A stretch of 45,779 nt of DNA from a bacterium. Lineage in GTDB: Bacteria; Patescibacteriota; Doudnabacteria; UBA920; VMFF01. Both the position numbers and the translations under genes were made by a program. The DNA lies in NCBI GenBank assembly GCA_021811585.1, contig JAJZOG010000017.1, positions 1 to 45,779 of the forward strand, in the 5' to 3' direction. Below, piece by piece: positions 11,084 to 19,755 of the stretch; position 1 is the stretch's first letter, and each line of letters opens with the position of its first letter. Below the pieces are notes generated by a model. The model did no database searches. It was not told where the DNA came from and saw nothing but the letters and a program-made list of their open reading frames with translations.

Positions 11084-11449
11084 AGACCCTTCTACTCCTT
11101 CACGCGAAAGCGAAGTTTCAAAGGGTCTGGGGATTAGAAATTTAAAAGATCGGCGAGGACCTCGGGCCTCAAATCAGTGGGACAACACCCGACTACCGCC
11201 GTCGAATACATTCAAGCAGTTGACAGAAATGAACCAGCCGTTGCGCCAGCCACGGCTGTCCAAATACGCATGGTTATGCCAGCGCGCACTCACGGTCAAG
11301 ATAACACCTATAGCATTGCGAACATAACAAATGTTCGTCCTGTTGTCGGTAAGCAGGGCGCCGCTGTCGAACTGTCCTTTACCTTGGCGTGAGAGAAGCT
11401 GCCAAAGTTCGGAAAGCGTAAACCGTCCAAATTTTTAAGTTCAATTAAC
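11084..11449 (-). ncRNA. Candidate independent noncoding RNA (~366 nt); alternatively a small plus-strand CDS 11177..11392
   Basis: Minus-strand promoter TTGCAA-17-TAATAT (11456-11484), internal hairpins (cgaacat-ttgtt-atgttcg; cagccgt...acggctg), and terminal hairpin agaccctt...aagggtct followed by TTTTTTT. Confidence 0.4.
11177..11392 (+). CDS. Small hypothetical ORF (GTG start), competing with the minus-strand ncRNA interpretation
   Basis: 71 codons with protein-like composition (VQIRMVMPARTHGQDNTYSIANITNVRPVVGKQGAAVELSFTLA); no clear Shine-Dalgarno at normal spacing. Confidence 0.3.
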   Translation: MGQHPTTAVEYIQAVDRNEPAVAPATAVQIRMVMPARTHGQDNTYSIANITNVRPVVGKQGAAVELSFTLA

Positions 11450-11487
11450 TCACAATATTACACTAGGCCGCAAATCTTTGCAATCAC

Positions 11488-11515
11488 AAAAAACCGCCAA
11501 TTTCTGGCAGTTTTT
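11488..11515. terminator. Bidirectional terminator; ends rplS on minus
   Basis: Minus: actgcca-gaaat-tggcggt followed by TTTTTT; plus: accgcca-atttc-tggcagt followed by tttt. Confidence 0.75.
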
Positions 11516-11569
11516 CAAAATTCTTTAAAAAGCTTTATCACTGAGAAACTTTCTATTCTCTCGACTCTA

Positions 11570-11914
11570 CTATTTTGCCTTCTTTGTCCTCGGCAAATTA
11601 TCACGGCGAAGGCGCACATAATACAATTTCGCGCGCTTCACAGGCAATTTTTTTACTAATTCAACCTTGGCAATATTCGGGGAATGCAGGGGGTAAATAC
11701 GCTCCACGCCGACTCCGCTTGAAATTTTCCGCACCGTAAATGTGGCGTTGACGCCTTTACCGCCTTTTTGCGCGATCACAAGGCCTTCAAAAATCTGGAT
11801 TCTTTCTTTATCGCCTTCTTTAATTTTTTGATGAACCTTAACAATATTTCCGGTTTGTATTTCCGGGGAATCGCTTTTGTGCTGCGCGGGTGTGATATGT
11901 TTTACAATTGGCAT
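11570..11914 (-). CDS. rplS: 50S ribosomal protein L19
   Basis: GNIVKVHQKIKEGDKERIQIFEGLVIAQKGG...TFTVRKISSGVGVERIYPLHSPNI. Confidence 0.95.
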   Translation of the reverse strand: MPIVKHITPAQHKSDSPEIQTGNIVKVHQKIKEGDKERIQIFEGLVIAQKGGKGVNATFTVRKISSGVGVERIYPLHSPNIAKVELVKKLPVKRAKLYYVRLRRDNLPRTKKAK

Positions 11915-11924
11915 TTCTAATTTC

Positions 11925-12893
11925 CTATGCGCCTTTGGCGCTTGAATTCCTTAAATTATTTAAGACCTTTTGCAAATCTTCAGGAAGGTCCGATTGCGCT
12001 TCTATCCATGTGCCGTCGGGAAGTTGCACTTCAATTTTGCTTGCATGCAAGAATTGCCTCTGAAGCAGAGGCGCGCGGCATTTGCCGTAAAGCGCGTCGC
12101 CTGCGAGCGGAAAACCCAAAGATGAAAAGTGTACCCTAATCTGATGGGTACGTCCTGTATGCAATTTTACACGAACAAGCGTATATTCGTCAATCGCTGC
12201 ATTTTGCGCTTGCTGCCTTTGGGGCGCTTCCAAATATTCCAAAACATTATATTCGGTAATTGCCTGTTTTGGATTTTTGGGCAGATGCGCGGACATTTTA
12301 CGAAAATCCTTTGGGTGCTTGCCAAGAGGTAAATTAATTATGTTATGTTTTGGGACAATGCGCCCGCATGCCAGGGCAAGATATTCTTTTTTTATTTTTC
12401 TTTCGGCAAAAGCGTCTTTTAAATGATTGAACATTTGTTGCGTTTTAGCAACAAGCATAACGCCGGAGGTGTCCTTGTCCAGGCGATGAACGATTCCGGG
12501 GCGGATTTCATCCTCGCCGACAGCGCTGAAATTTCCCGAAAAATCCGCGATGCCGTAACGCGCCAAAAGGCCTTCCGCAAGCGTAATTCCGCCATATCCA
12601 GGCGCCGGATGCACTACCATTCCGGCCGACTTGTCAATTATCAAAATATCGTCATTCTCAAAAAGAATTTTCAAATCCAGATGGCGGGCGGAAATCTTTG
12701 CAGCTTCTGTTTGCGGATCGTATTCGATTTCATCATCCAAGCGCACCACGAATTTGGATTCGTTTTGCACGGATCCGTTCACTTTTACGCGTCCGGCAAC
12801 AATATCTTTCTGGATGCGGGCGCGCGAAAAATCCGCGTTCTCGGAAAGAAAGCGGTCAAGGCGCATCTTGGGCTGATTAACTTTTAACTTCAT
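11925..12893 (-). CDS. RluA/RluD-family pseudouridine synthase
   Basis: S4 domain (MRLDRFLSENADFSRARIQKDI) and HRLDKDTSGVMLVAKT, RTHQIRVHFSSLGFPLAGDALYG. Confidence 0.93.
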   Translation of the reverse strand: MKLKVNQPKMRLDRFLSENADFSRARIQKDIVAGRVKVNGSVQNESKFVVRLDDEIEYDPQTEAAKISARHLDLKILFENDDILIIDKSAGMVVHPAPGYGGITLAEGLLARYGIADFSGNFSAVGEDEIRPGIVHRLDKDTSGVMLVAKTQQMFNHLKDAFAERKIKKEYLALACGRIVPKHNIINLPLGKHPKDFRKMSAHLPKNPKQAITEYNVLEYLEAPQRQQAQNAAIDEYTLVRVKLHTGRTHQIRVHFSSLGFPLAGDALYGKCRAPLLQRQFLHASKIEVQLPDGTWIEAQSDLPEDLQKVLNNLRNSSAKGA

Positions 12894-13653
12894 CTTGCAA
12901 ATTTAACAAATCAGGCCTCCTCTTCTTAGTGCGCTTAATCGCTTCGCGCAAGCGCCAATCATTTATTTTTTTATGATTGCCGGAAAGCAAAACCTTTGGA
13001 ACTTTCAGCTGCTTCCTACCTAATTTTAAAACCTCGGGCCGCGTGTATTGCGGATATTCCAATAAATATTTAAATTTAACTCCTGCTGCCGCGGGCGCGT
13101 CCGGAGGCGCACCGGCGTTTTCCGCAAAACTTTCATTTTGCGTGGATTCAAATTTCCCAACCACCCCTGGCACGAAGCGCGAAATTGCCTCAACCATTAC
13201 CAAGGCCGGCAACTCTCCGCCCATCAAGATATAATCACCGACTGAAAATTCCTCATCAGCGAATTTTCTGGCGCGCTCATCAAAACCTTCATATCTGCCG
13301 CAGACAAAAACAATCCGACTATACTTTGCTGCCAAGCGGCGCGCGTCTTTCTGCATAAATTTTTTGCCTTGGGGAGAAAGCAAAATAACCCTGGAATTCT
13401 TTCGTTTTGCGCTGTTTTTCGCGCCTGAGATCCCGGCTATTGCTTTATATAAAATGTCGGGGCGCAGAACCATCCCAACACCGCCGCCATAAGGCCTGTC
13501 GTCAACGGTTTTGTGGGCATCTGCCGCAAAATCGCGCAAATCCACCGGCTGGATTCCTATAAGTTTCTTTTTTATGGCACGGGCTATTATGCTGATTTTG
13601 GAATAATCGGAAATAATTTGCGGAAAAATTGTTATAATATTGAACTGATACAT
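12877..13653 (-). CDS. trmD: tRNA (guanine37-N1)-methyltransferase
   Basis: MYQFNIITIFPQI (start at 13653 preferred over 13686), RPYGGGVGMVLRP, FVCGRYEGFDER, GDYILMGGELPALVM. Confidence 0.95.
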   Translation of the reverse strand: MYQFNIITIFPQIISDYSKISIIARAIKKKLIGIQPVDLRDFAADAHKTVDDRPYGGGVGMVLRPDILYKAIAGISGAKNSAKRKNSRVILLSPQGKKFMQKDARRLAAKYSRIVFVCGRYEGFDERARKFADEEFSVGDYILMGGELPALVMVEAISRFVPGVVGKFESTQNESFAENAGAPPDAPAAAGVKFKYLLEYPQYTRPEVLKLGRKQLKVPKVLLSGNHKKINDWRLREAIKRTKKRRPDLLNLQDEVKS

Positions 13654-13714
13654 AGGCCCATCAAATATTATTTTATAGAATCGCATTCATGCAGATATCA
13701 CATTCACGGCTAAA

Positions 13715-13745
13715 TAAAACCCCGCTTACAAGCGAGGTTTTAATT
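13715..13745. terminator. Rho-independent terminator-like hairpin between khpA and trmD
   Basis: aaaacc(c)cgctt-acaa-gcgaggtttt flanked by A- and T-runs. Confidence 0.6.
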
Positions 13746-13761
13746 TTTTCTAAGCTTAGCG

Positions 13762-14085
13762 TTAGAGCTTAAATTCGTCGATTGCATCAGCACTTTCGTC
13801 GTGCGAAGAGTGCGCCATGGCTGGAGACCTAAACGAACCTTCCGGCTCATTTATCTTCAGATTAACGCGCGCCTTTCGTTTGGCTCCGACAACTCTCAGC
13901 AAAGTTCGAATTGCTTTCGCTGTCTGGCCCTGGCGACCGATGACCTGGCCCATATCCTGAGGATTCAAATGCAGAGTTATAAGCACTCCCATTTCGTCAA
14001 CCGATCTTTCGGTTTTGACATCCTCCGGATGATCAACAAGGGCTTTTACAATATATTCGACAAACTCTTGATCTTTTTCCGGCAT
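13762..14085 (-). CDS. khpA: KH-domain RNA-binding protein (KhpA-like)
   Basis: MGQVIGRQGQTAKAIRTLLRVVG; located between rpsP and trmD. Confidence 0.85.
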   Translation of the reverse strand: MPEKDQEFVEYIVKALVDHPEDVKTERSVDEMGVLITLHLNPQDMGQVIGRQGQTAKAIRTLLRVVGAKRKARVNLKINEPEGSFRSPAMAHSSHDESADAIDEFKL

Positions 14086-14199
14086 TTCTTTGATATCCGT
14101 GCTTTAATATGGCTTTCGACCATCTGTAAGAGATTAAGCCGCTATGCACTTTTGTGCACGAGGTGAGCATACTATTTATTAAATACTTAGTCAATACGC

Positions 14200-14242
14200 A
14201 CAAAAAACCATGAAATTTTGTAAATTCCATGGTTTCTTTTTT
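14200..14242. terminator. Rho-independent terminator downstream of rpsP
   Basis: aaaccatg...catggttt stem with T-runs on both sides. Confidence 0.7.
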
Positions 14243-14306
14243 GATTCTAACGCATTCAACCGAAACTTTTGGGTTCAACCGGGCCTTTGGATTCTGATGT
14301 AAAAAT

Positions 14307-14744
14307 TTATTCCGCTTTGTTTTCCGAGGCAGCTTCCTCTGAATTTTCAGAAGGTGTTTCTATTTTTGTTTCCTCTGCTTTAGGCTCTTCTTCTGCCTTT
14401 GCCGCTGCTTCTTCTTTTGGCGCGGCTTCCGCAGAAGCTGCTGCATCGGCCTTGTTCTCCGCGGCCTCTGTTTTCTTGGGAACATTAAATGCCTTAACCT
14501 TGCCTGCCTTTAACAAACCCTTTTCCACCAACAAATTATGGACAGTCGGCGAAAATTCAACTTTTTGGCTTATCCAATACTGCAAACGTTCTCCGTTTTT
14601 CAGGGAAAATTCTTTTTTATGGGGATTATAACTGCCCAGGACTTCCAAAAACTTTTTTGAGACAGCCGCTGTTTTCTCTGCAACCACGACGCGAAAGTTT
14701 GCCTGATTCTTGCGCCCCGTCCTTTGTAATCTGATTGTTAACAT
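14307..14744 (-). CDS. rpsP: 30S ribosomal protein S16 with an Ala/Glu/Lys-rich C-terminal extension
   Basis: MLTIRLQRTGRKNQANFRVVVAEK, LGSYNP; about 60-residue A/E/K tail. Confidence 0.93.
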   Translation of the reverse strand: MLTIRLQRTGRKNQANFRVVVAEKTAAVSKKFLEVLGSYNPHKKEFSLKNGERLQYWISQKVEFSPTVHNLLVEKGLLKAGKVKAFNVPKKTEAAENKADAAASAEAAPKEEAAAKAEEEPKAEETKIETPSENSEEAASENKAE

Positions 14745-14804
14745 TTTCTTTTTTAAAAATATAAATTAAGTGCCTGCTAATACTAACAAATGCGGGGGTT
14801 TTCG

Positions 14805-15380
14805 TCAACGATTTTTCAGATGCCTGTAAAGGAAATAAATAAAGCCCAGGATAATAAGGCCTGCCAAGACAATATTTATCTGGTGAAAATACGACTGGAT
14901 AATTCCCCAATTTTCACCCAATTGCATGCCTATCCAAGCCAAAAAAAATGACCAGACAAATGATCCGAGAAAAGTGTAAAAAATAAACCGCTTTATTTCC
15001 ACGCGGTAAATTCCCGCCGGCAGGGAAATGAAGCTGCGGACAATGGGCATAAGCCGGCCGATAAAATTCGAGAAATCTCCGTACTTTGCAAAAAACCTGT
15101 CGGATTTTTCAATATCGCTTCTGTTCATTAATAAATATTTCGCATTTTTTTCAATAAATGGCCGGCCGCCGTAATAGCCCGCGTAATACAATAGCAAAGA
15201 GCCAAAAACAGCTCCAATCGCGCTTGCCAAAGAAACGCCTAAAAGCGAAAATCTCCCGGTATGGATTAAGAATCCGGAAAACGGCAAAAACAATTCCGAA
15301 GGCAAGGGAATTGCCGCGCTGCTTATGGCCATCATGATGCCAACGCCCAGATAGCCCCAATTTGAAATTATGTGAAGCAT
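14805..15380 (-). CDS. DedA/VTT-domain membrane protein
   Basis: PLPSELFLPFSGFL, GRLMPIVRSFISLPAG. Confidence 0.88.
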   Translation of the reverse strand: MLHIISNWGYLGVGIMMAISSAAIPLPSELFLPFSGFLIHTGRFSLLGVSLASAIGAVFGSLLLYYAGYYGGRPFIEKNAKYLLMNRSDIEKSDRFFAKYGDFSNFIGRLMPIVRSFISLPAGIYRVEIKRFIFYTFLGSFVWSFFLAWIGMQLGENWGIIQSYFHQINIVLAGLIILGFIYFLYRHLKNR

Positions 15381-15386
15381 TTGATT

Positions 15387-18032
15387 TTATTTTGCATATG
15401 CCTGCGCCTGGTCAATGCGCAATGAGAGTAGCTTGGAAACGCTGTCGTCGCCCATGGTTACACCGTACAATATGTTTGCCTCGCGCATGGTTTCCCGGTT
15501 ATGGGTTACGGTGATGAATTGCGTGCCACTGGAAAGCGTGCCCAAAATTTGCGCGAAGCGGATGGTGTTGGCCTCGTCCAGGGCGGCATCAACTTCGTCG
15601 AGCATGACAAACGGCGAAGGGAAGCATGAGAGCAAAGCGCAAAGCAAAGCAATGGAGGTGAGCGACCTCTCTCCTCCGGAAAGCGCAGAGATGCTGGAAA
15701 GTTTCTTGCCCGGCGGCGTTGCCTTTATGTCTATGCCGATAATATCATCCGCGCCGTGTTCGTATTTTTTGATGATTTTTTCTTCGGGCCGCAATGCTTC
15801 GGCGCCGCCGCTTGCGCCGCCCGCGCTTTCGCCGTCCGCGGAATCCTCGTTTTCCTCCGCCGCAGTTTCCGAATTTTTTTCCGGCTGGGATTTTATAACA
15901 TTTAAATAAGCGCGGCCGCCGTTAAACAAAATCCTGAAATAATTCTGAAACTTTTCATTAATGCCGTCAAAAGAGCGGTTGAATATTTTCTTTATCTGCG
16001 CGTCCAGTTCCTCTATCACTTTGCGCAAATCATCCATGGCCTTCTGCAAATCCTCAACCTGGCCGCTCAAATAGGAATAGCGGGTTTCTGTTTCCTGATA
16101 TTCTTTGACCGTAAGCTCGTCTATGCCTCCGATTGTTTCCAATGTTTTTTGCAATTTTTGGATCCTGTCTTCCAAACCGCCTCGCGCGGAAAACGCGGGT
16201 GAGGATTTTAGCTGTGCCGCAACCTCGCGGCCCAAAAACCGCGCGGCTTCCGCGGATACTGTTTCCAATTGCGTCTCAATTTTTGCCTTTTCTACCTGAA
16301 TTGCGGCTTCCCGGTCTTTGACTTTTGAAAGCATATCCTGCTTTTGGCGCAAATCGCGCTCGGTTTGCAAAAACCCCGCCTTGCGGCCCTGCTCTGCCGA
16401 ATGATATTCGGAAATTTTATTTTCCAAGGTTGAGATTTCCGCTTGCAGATCAAGGATTTCCTTGTTCAAATTTTGCTCCCTGCCAAGCAAATCCCTGTGA
16501 TATTCATCCACTGTCTTTGAAGACGTCCTGCGTAATTCCAAATTCACCTGCAAAAGCCGCGCCTCTGCTTTGGAAAATTCTTTTTCCAGATAATCCAGGT
16601 GCATGGATATTTTCGATTTCTGCAAATCCAAACGGTTGAGTTCTTGGGCAATTTCATCTTTCTTTATTAAGATTTCCTGCAGGGCTTTCCTTTGCTTGCC
16701 AAAATTCAACAAAGGGTTTTGCGCAAATTTAATTGTCTTTTGGCGGAAATTTCCAAGCTCATGCTTGAATTTTTCCGCGCGCACCGTTATTTGGAGCACA
16801 TTTGCGGATTCTTTTATGCTTTCATAAAATTCGCCGAATTTGCGGTCCAATTCATTTACATCTTCCGCCAATTCGCCGAAATTAACGGCCTCCGGATTGT
16901 CCAAAAGAATTTGGATTTCCGAAAGCTTTGCCGATGCCTGCGAAAATAATTCCTTGTGCCGAGCGTGCCTGGCTTGCAAATCCTGCGCTTCATTTTTTGC
17001 CTTTGAAATTTCCGAGGACAGCCGCTCTTTGCCGGCTTCCAAATTATTTTTCTCCAATTCAAAATTCCCGCTGTCACCGCCCACAGGTGCCCCGGCCGCA
17101 AGCTTGCCGCGGATCAAGGAAATATCCTCGATTAATTTATTTTTCTTTTCATTCAATTTTTTTATTTCTTCCTGGATCTGCCGGTAGGCGCGGATTTCTT
17201 CCTGATTATCATTCTCGGTTTTATCTATTAAAGCGCGGCTCTTTTCTATTTCTTCCTGCAGGCCCTCGCGCTCGCTTGCAAATGCGCCAAGCTTGGCGTC
17301 TGCGTCGGAAAGCAAAAGCCCGAGCTGAAAATATTTTCCGGAATAAAATTCCTTTTGGCAATCCCCGAGCTCCTTCTCTATATTTTCACGCTCTTCCATT
17401 TTCTTTGCCTGCCTGCGCAAGCTTTTTAACCGCGGCTCTATTTCGGAAAGAAGGTCTTTTACGCGCATCAAATTTTGGGCGCTCTGTTCCAGGCGGCGCA
17501 ATGTCCTTTCGCGGCGAATATAATATGTTTTCACGCCCGACGCCTCGTCAAGAAGATTTTTTATTTCCGCTGGGCCTGCCAAAATCATCTGATCTATGGT
17601 GCCTTGGCTAATCACCGTATAGCGCGAGGTGCCAATGTTTGATTTTAAAACCAAATCAACAATATCCAGCAGGCGCACTTTGTTGCCGTTGATCAAATAT
17701 TCCGATTCGCCGCTGCGATCAATGCGGCGGGTTATGGAAACCTCCGAATAATCCAGGGGGATGCGCCTGTCTTCGTTGTCAAAAGTAACGGAAACCTCGG
17801 CAAACGACATTCTGGATTTTTTTTCGCTGCCGGCAAAAATAACATCTTCGCTTTTTTTCCCGCGAAGCTGTTTTAAACTTTGCTCTCCCAGAACCCACCT
17901 TATGGAATCGGCGATGTTGGATTTGCCCGAACCGTTGGGCCCCACAACCGCAGTAATCCCCTTGCCGAATTCCAATACTGTCCGCGAAGCAAAGGATTTA
18001 AACCCTTGAATTTCCAGTCGTTTTAAATACAT
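15387..18032 (-). CDS. smc: Short SMC-family chromosome segregation ATPase without a recognisable hinge
   Basis: N-head MYLKRLEIQGFKSF...GPNGSGKSNIADSIRWVLGEQ; C-head LSGGERSLTSIALLCALL...PFVMLDEVDAALDEANT; 881 aa. Confidence 0.93.
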   Translation of the reverse strand: MYLKRLEIQGFKSFASRTVLEFGKGITAVVGPNGSGKSNIADSIRWVLGEQSLKQLRGKKSEDVIFAGSEKKSRMSFAEVSVTFDNEDRRIPLDYSEVSITRRIDRSGESEYLINGNKVRLLDIVDLVLKSNIGTSRYTVISQGTIDQMILAGPAEIKNLLDEASGVKTYYIRRERTLRRLEQSAQNLMRVKDLLSEIEPRLKSLRRQAKKMEERENIEKELGDCQKEFYSGKYFQLGLLLSDADAKLGAFASEREGLQEEIEKSRALIDKTENDNQEEIRAYRQIQEEIKKLNEKKNKLIEDISLIRGKLAAGAPVGGDSGNFELEKNNLEAGKERLSSEISKAKNEAQDLQARHARHKELFSQASAKLSEIQILLDNPEAVNFGELAEDVNELDRKFGEFYESIKESANVLQITVRAEKFKHELGNFRQKTIKFAQNPLLNFGKQRKALQEILIKKDEIAQELNRLDLQKSKISMHLDYLEKEFSKAEARLLQVNLELRRTSSKTVDEYHRDLLGREQNLNKEILDLQAEISTLENKISEYHSAEQGRKAGFLQTERDLRQKQDMLSKVKDREAAIQVEKAKIETQLETVSAEAARFLGREVAAQLKSSPAFSARGGLEDRIQKLQKTLETIGGIDELTVKEYQETETRYSYLSGQVEDLQKAMDDLRKVIEELDAQIKKIFNRSFDGINEKFQNYFRILFNGGRAYLNVIKSQPEKNSETAAEENEDSADGESAGGASGGAEALRPEEKIIKKYEHGADDIIGIDIKATPPGKKLSSISALSGGERSLTSIALLCALLSCFPSPFVMLDEVDAALDEANTIRFAQILGTLSSGTQFITVTHNRETMREANILYGVTMGDDSVSKLLSLRIDQAQAYAK

Positions 18033-18039
18033 TTAAAAT

Positions 18040-18723
18040 CTAAAATTCGTTTTCCGCCAAAGCGTTTTCAGCCGCGGAAACCTCGGCTTCCTGCTTGGAA
18101 GGCCCGGAACCCTGGCCGACTTTTTTTGAACCCAAAAATACTCCGACCACGAAAACTTTATCATGGTCCGGGCCTGATTCCGAAAGCACGTCGTAAACAG
18201 GGGTTACGCCCCTCTTTTCCTGGACTATTTCCTGCAATTTGCTTTTCGGATCAAGATACGCGCCTTTATTAATTATGGACGGCAGCTCTATTATTATTTC
18301 TCTTAAAATAAATTCCTTGGCCGCTTCATATCCCTGATCAAGATAAATCGCGCCAATCACCGCCTCAATTGCATTGGCAAGAATTACCTGGCGCGCGCGG
18401 CCCGTGTCTTTTGCCTCGCCGCGGCTCATTTGCAGGAATTCTTCCAAGCCAAGGCGGCGCGCAATATCCGCTAAAATTTTATAATTTACCAAAGCAGAAC
18501 GGAAATTCGTAAGCTCGCCTTCGGGGTGCGGATAATTTTCGTAAAGATACTCGGTGGAAACAAGCTCCAAAACAGCATCGCCCAAAAATTCAAGCCGCTC
18601 GTTATGCGACAGGCGAAAAGACCTGTTTTCGTTTAGATAAGAGCGGTGCGTAAGCGCAGACGCAAGCAAATCGGAATTTTTAAATTGGATTTTTAGTTTT
18701 TTTTCTGCTTCGCGAATTTCCAT
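18040..18723 (-). CDS. rnc: Ribonuclease III
   Basis: NERLEFLGDAVLELV; ANAIEAVIGAIYLDQG; dsRBD PKSKLQEIVQEK...G..VG.GSGPSKQEAEVSAAENAL. Confidence 0.95.
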   Translation of the reverse strand: MEIREAEKKLKIQFKNSDLLASALTHRSYLNENRSFRLSHNERLEFLGDAVLELVSTEYLYENYPHPEGELTNFRSALVNYKILADIARRLGLEEFLQMSRGEAKDTGRARQVILANAIEAVIGAIYLDQGYEAAKEFILREIIIELPSIINKGAYLDPKSKLQEIVQEKRGVTPVYDVLSESGPDHDKVFVVGVFLGSKKVGQGSGPSKQEAEVSAAENALAENEF

Positions 18724-18743
18724 GAGAGTGGTAGTAAATTTCC

Positions 18744-18820
18744 TGGTGGGCGTGCCCCGAATCGAACGGGGGACCTCAAATACGTCAAATTTGCGCTCTA
18801 ACCGACTGAGCTACACGCCC
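18744..18820 (-). tRNA. tRNA-Val(GAC), CCA encoded
   Basis: Cloverleaf GGGCGTG..., anticodon loop TTGACGT, T-loop TTCGATT. Confidence 0.93.
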
Positions 18821-18828
18821 ATAAATCA

Positions 18829-19746
18829 TCATGCCGCCGGCTTTGTGCCTACCACCGGCGCGGCGCTTTCTTCTTCCGCGCGCTTGTCTTTAACAATCCT
18901 GAGAAACAGCAAAGCGAGCACTGAATTTGCATAAGCATTTAAAATCGCGGCTGCAAAAATGCTCACCGCCAAAAGAATAACCGACAACGCGGAAGAAACA
19001 AAATGGGAAACTCCCGCCGATATTGATTGTACCAAAATTATGCCCAGATAAGCAAGATTATTCAATACTCCGAAGATGCCCGCGGACGCTATAAAAAACA
19101 AAACATAGGCCGCTGCCAAAAAAGCCAGGACAACAAGGCATAAATCCCAAAACCTGCCCGCAAGATCAAAAGAATTTTTAAAAGCATCCAAATATTTTAA
19201 GTCGTAAACGACTATGAATCCGGCGGCAAAAAAGTTTACCAGAGAAAGCGTCGCAAAAATAGGCACAAAAATAATGGCCGCGAACATGGAAAGCATGGCA
19301 CCTCGAAAAGCCAGGCCAGTAATAAAAAGGTAAATTACAGGCGTGAAAAGCCAAACCGCCACAACCAATAAAACCAGGTCCGCACTCAAGCTTATGCCAA
19401 AAGCCCTCCAAATGCAGGAACGCACTCTTTTAAAAATGCCGCTCAAAGGCATTTCCTGCTTTCTTTCTAAAAACAATATCTTTTGAATGATGGCGATTCT
19501 GCCGGCAACCGAAAGCAGCAGCGAGATTGCCAAAATAATTGCCACCCAGATTATGGTTTCAAAAATTCTCCCCGAATTCAGCAGGTGCGAAAAATTTTCT
19601 TTGCCGCGGCCGCGCAAGTGATATTCAAAAGCATAAAAATAATTAAATATCCCGGCTCCGAACATAAGCCCACCAAAAAACCATAATAACTTATGGTTTT
19701 TCGCATAGGCATATGCCTTAACAAGTATTTCGTGGATATTTGGCAT
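18829..19746 (-). CDS. Polytopic membrane protein, function unknown
   Basis: Multiple TM segments; no recognised catalytic motif. Confidence 0.6.
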   Translation of the reverse strand: MPNIHEILVKAYAYAKNHKLLWFFGGLMFGAGIFNYFYAFEYHLRGRGKENFSHLLNSGRIFETIIWVAIILAISLLLSVAGRIAIIQKILFLERKQEMPLSGIFKRVRSCIWRAFGISLSADLVLLVVAVWLFTPVIYLFITGLAFRGAMLSMFAAIIFVPIFATLSLVNFFAAGFIVVYDLKYLDAFKNSFDLAGRFWDLCLVVLAFLAAAYVLFFIASAGIFGVLNNLAYLGIILVQSISAGVSHFVSSALSVILLAVSIFAAAILNAYANSVLALLFLRIVKDKRAEEESAAPVVGTKPAA

Positions 19747-19755
19747 CCAAATTCT

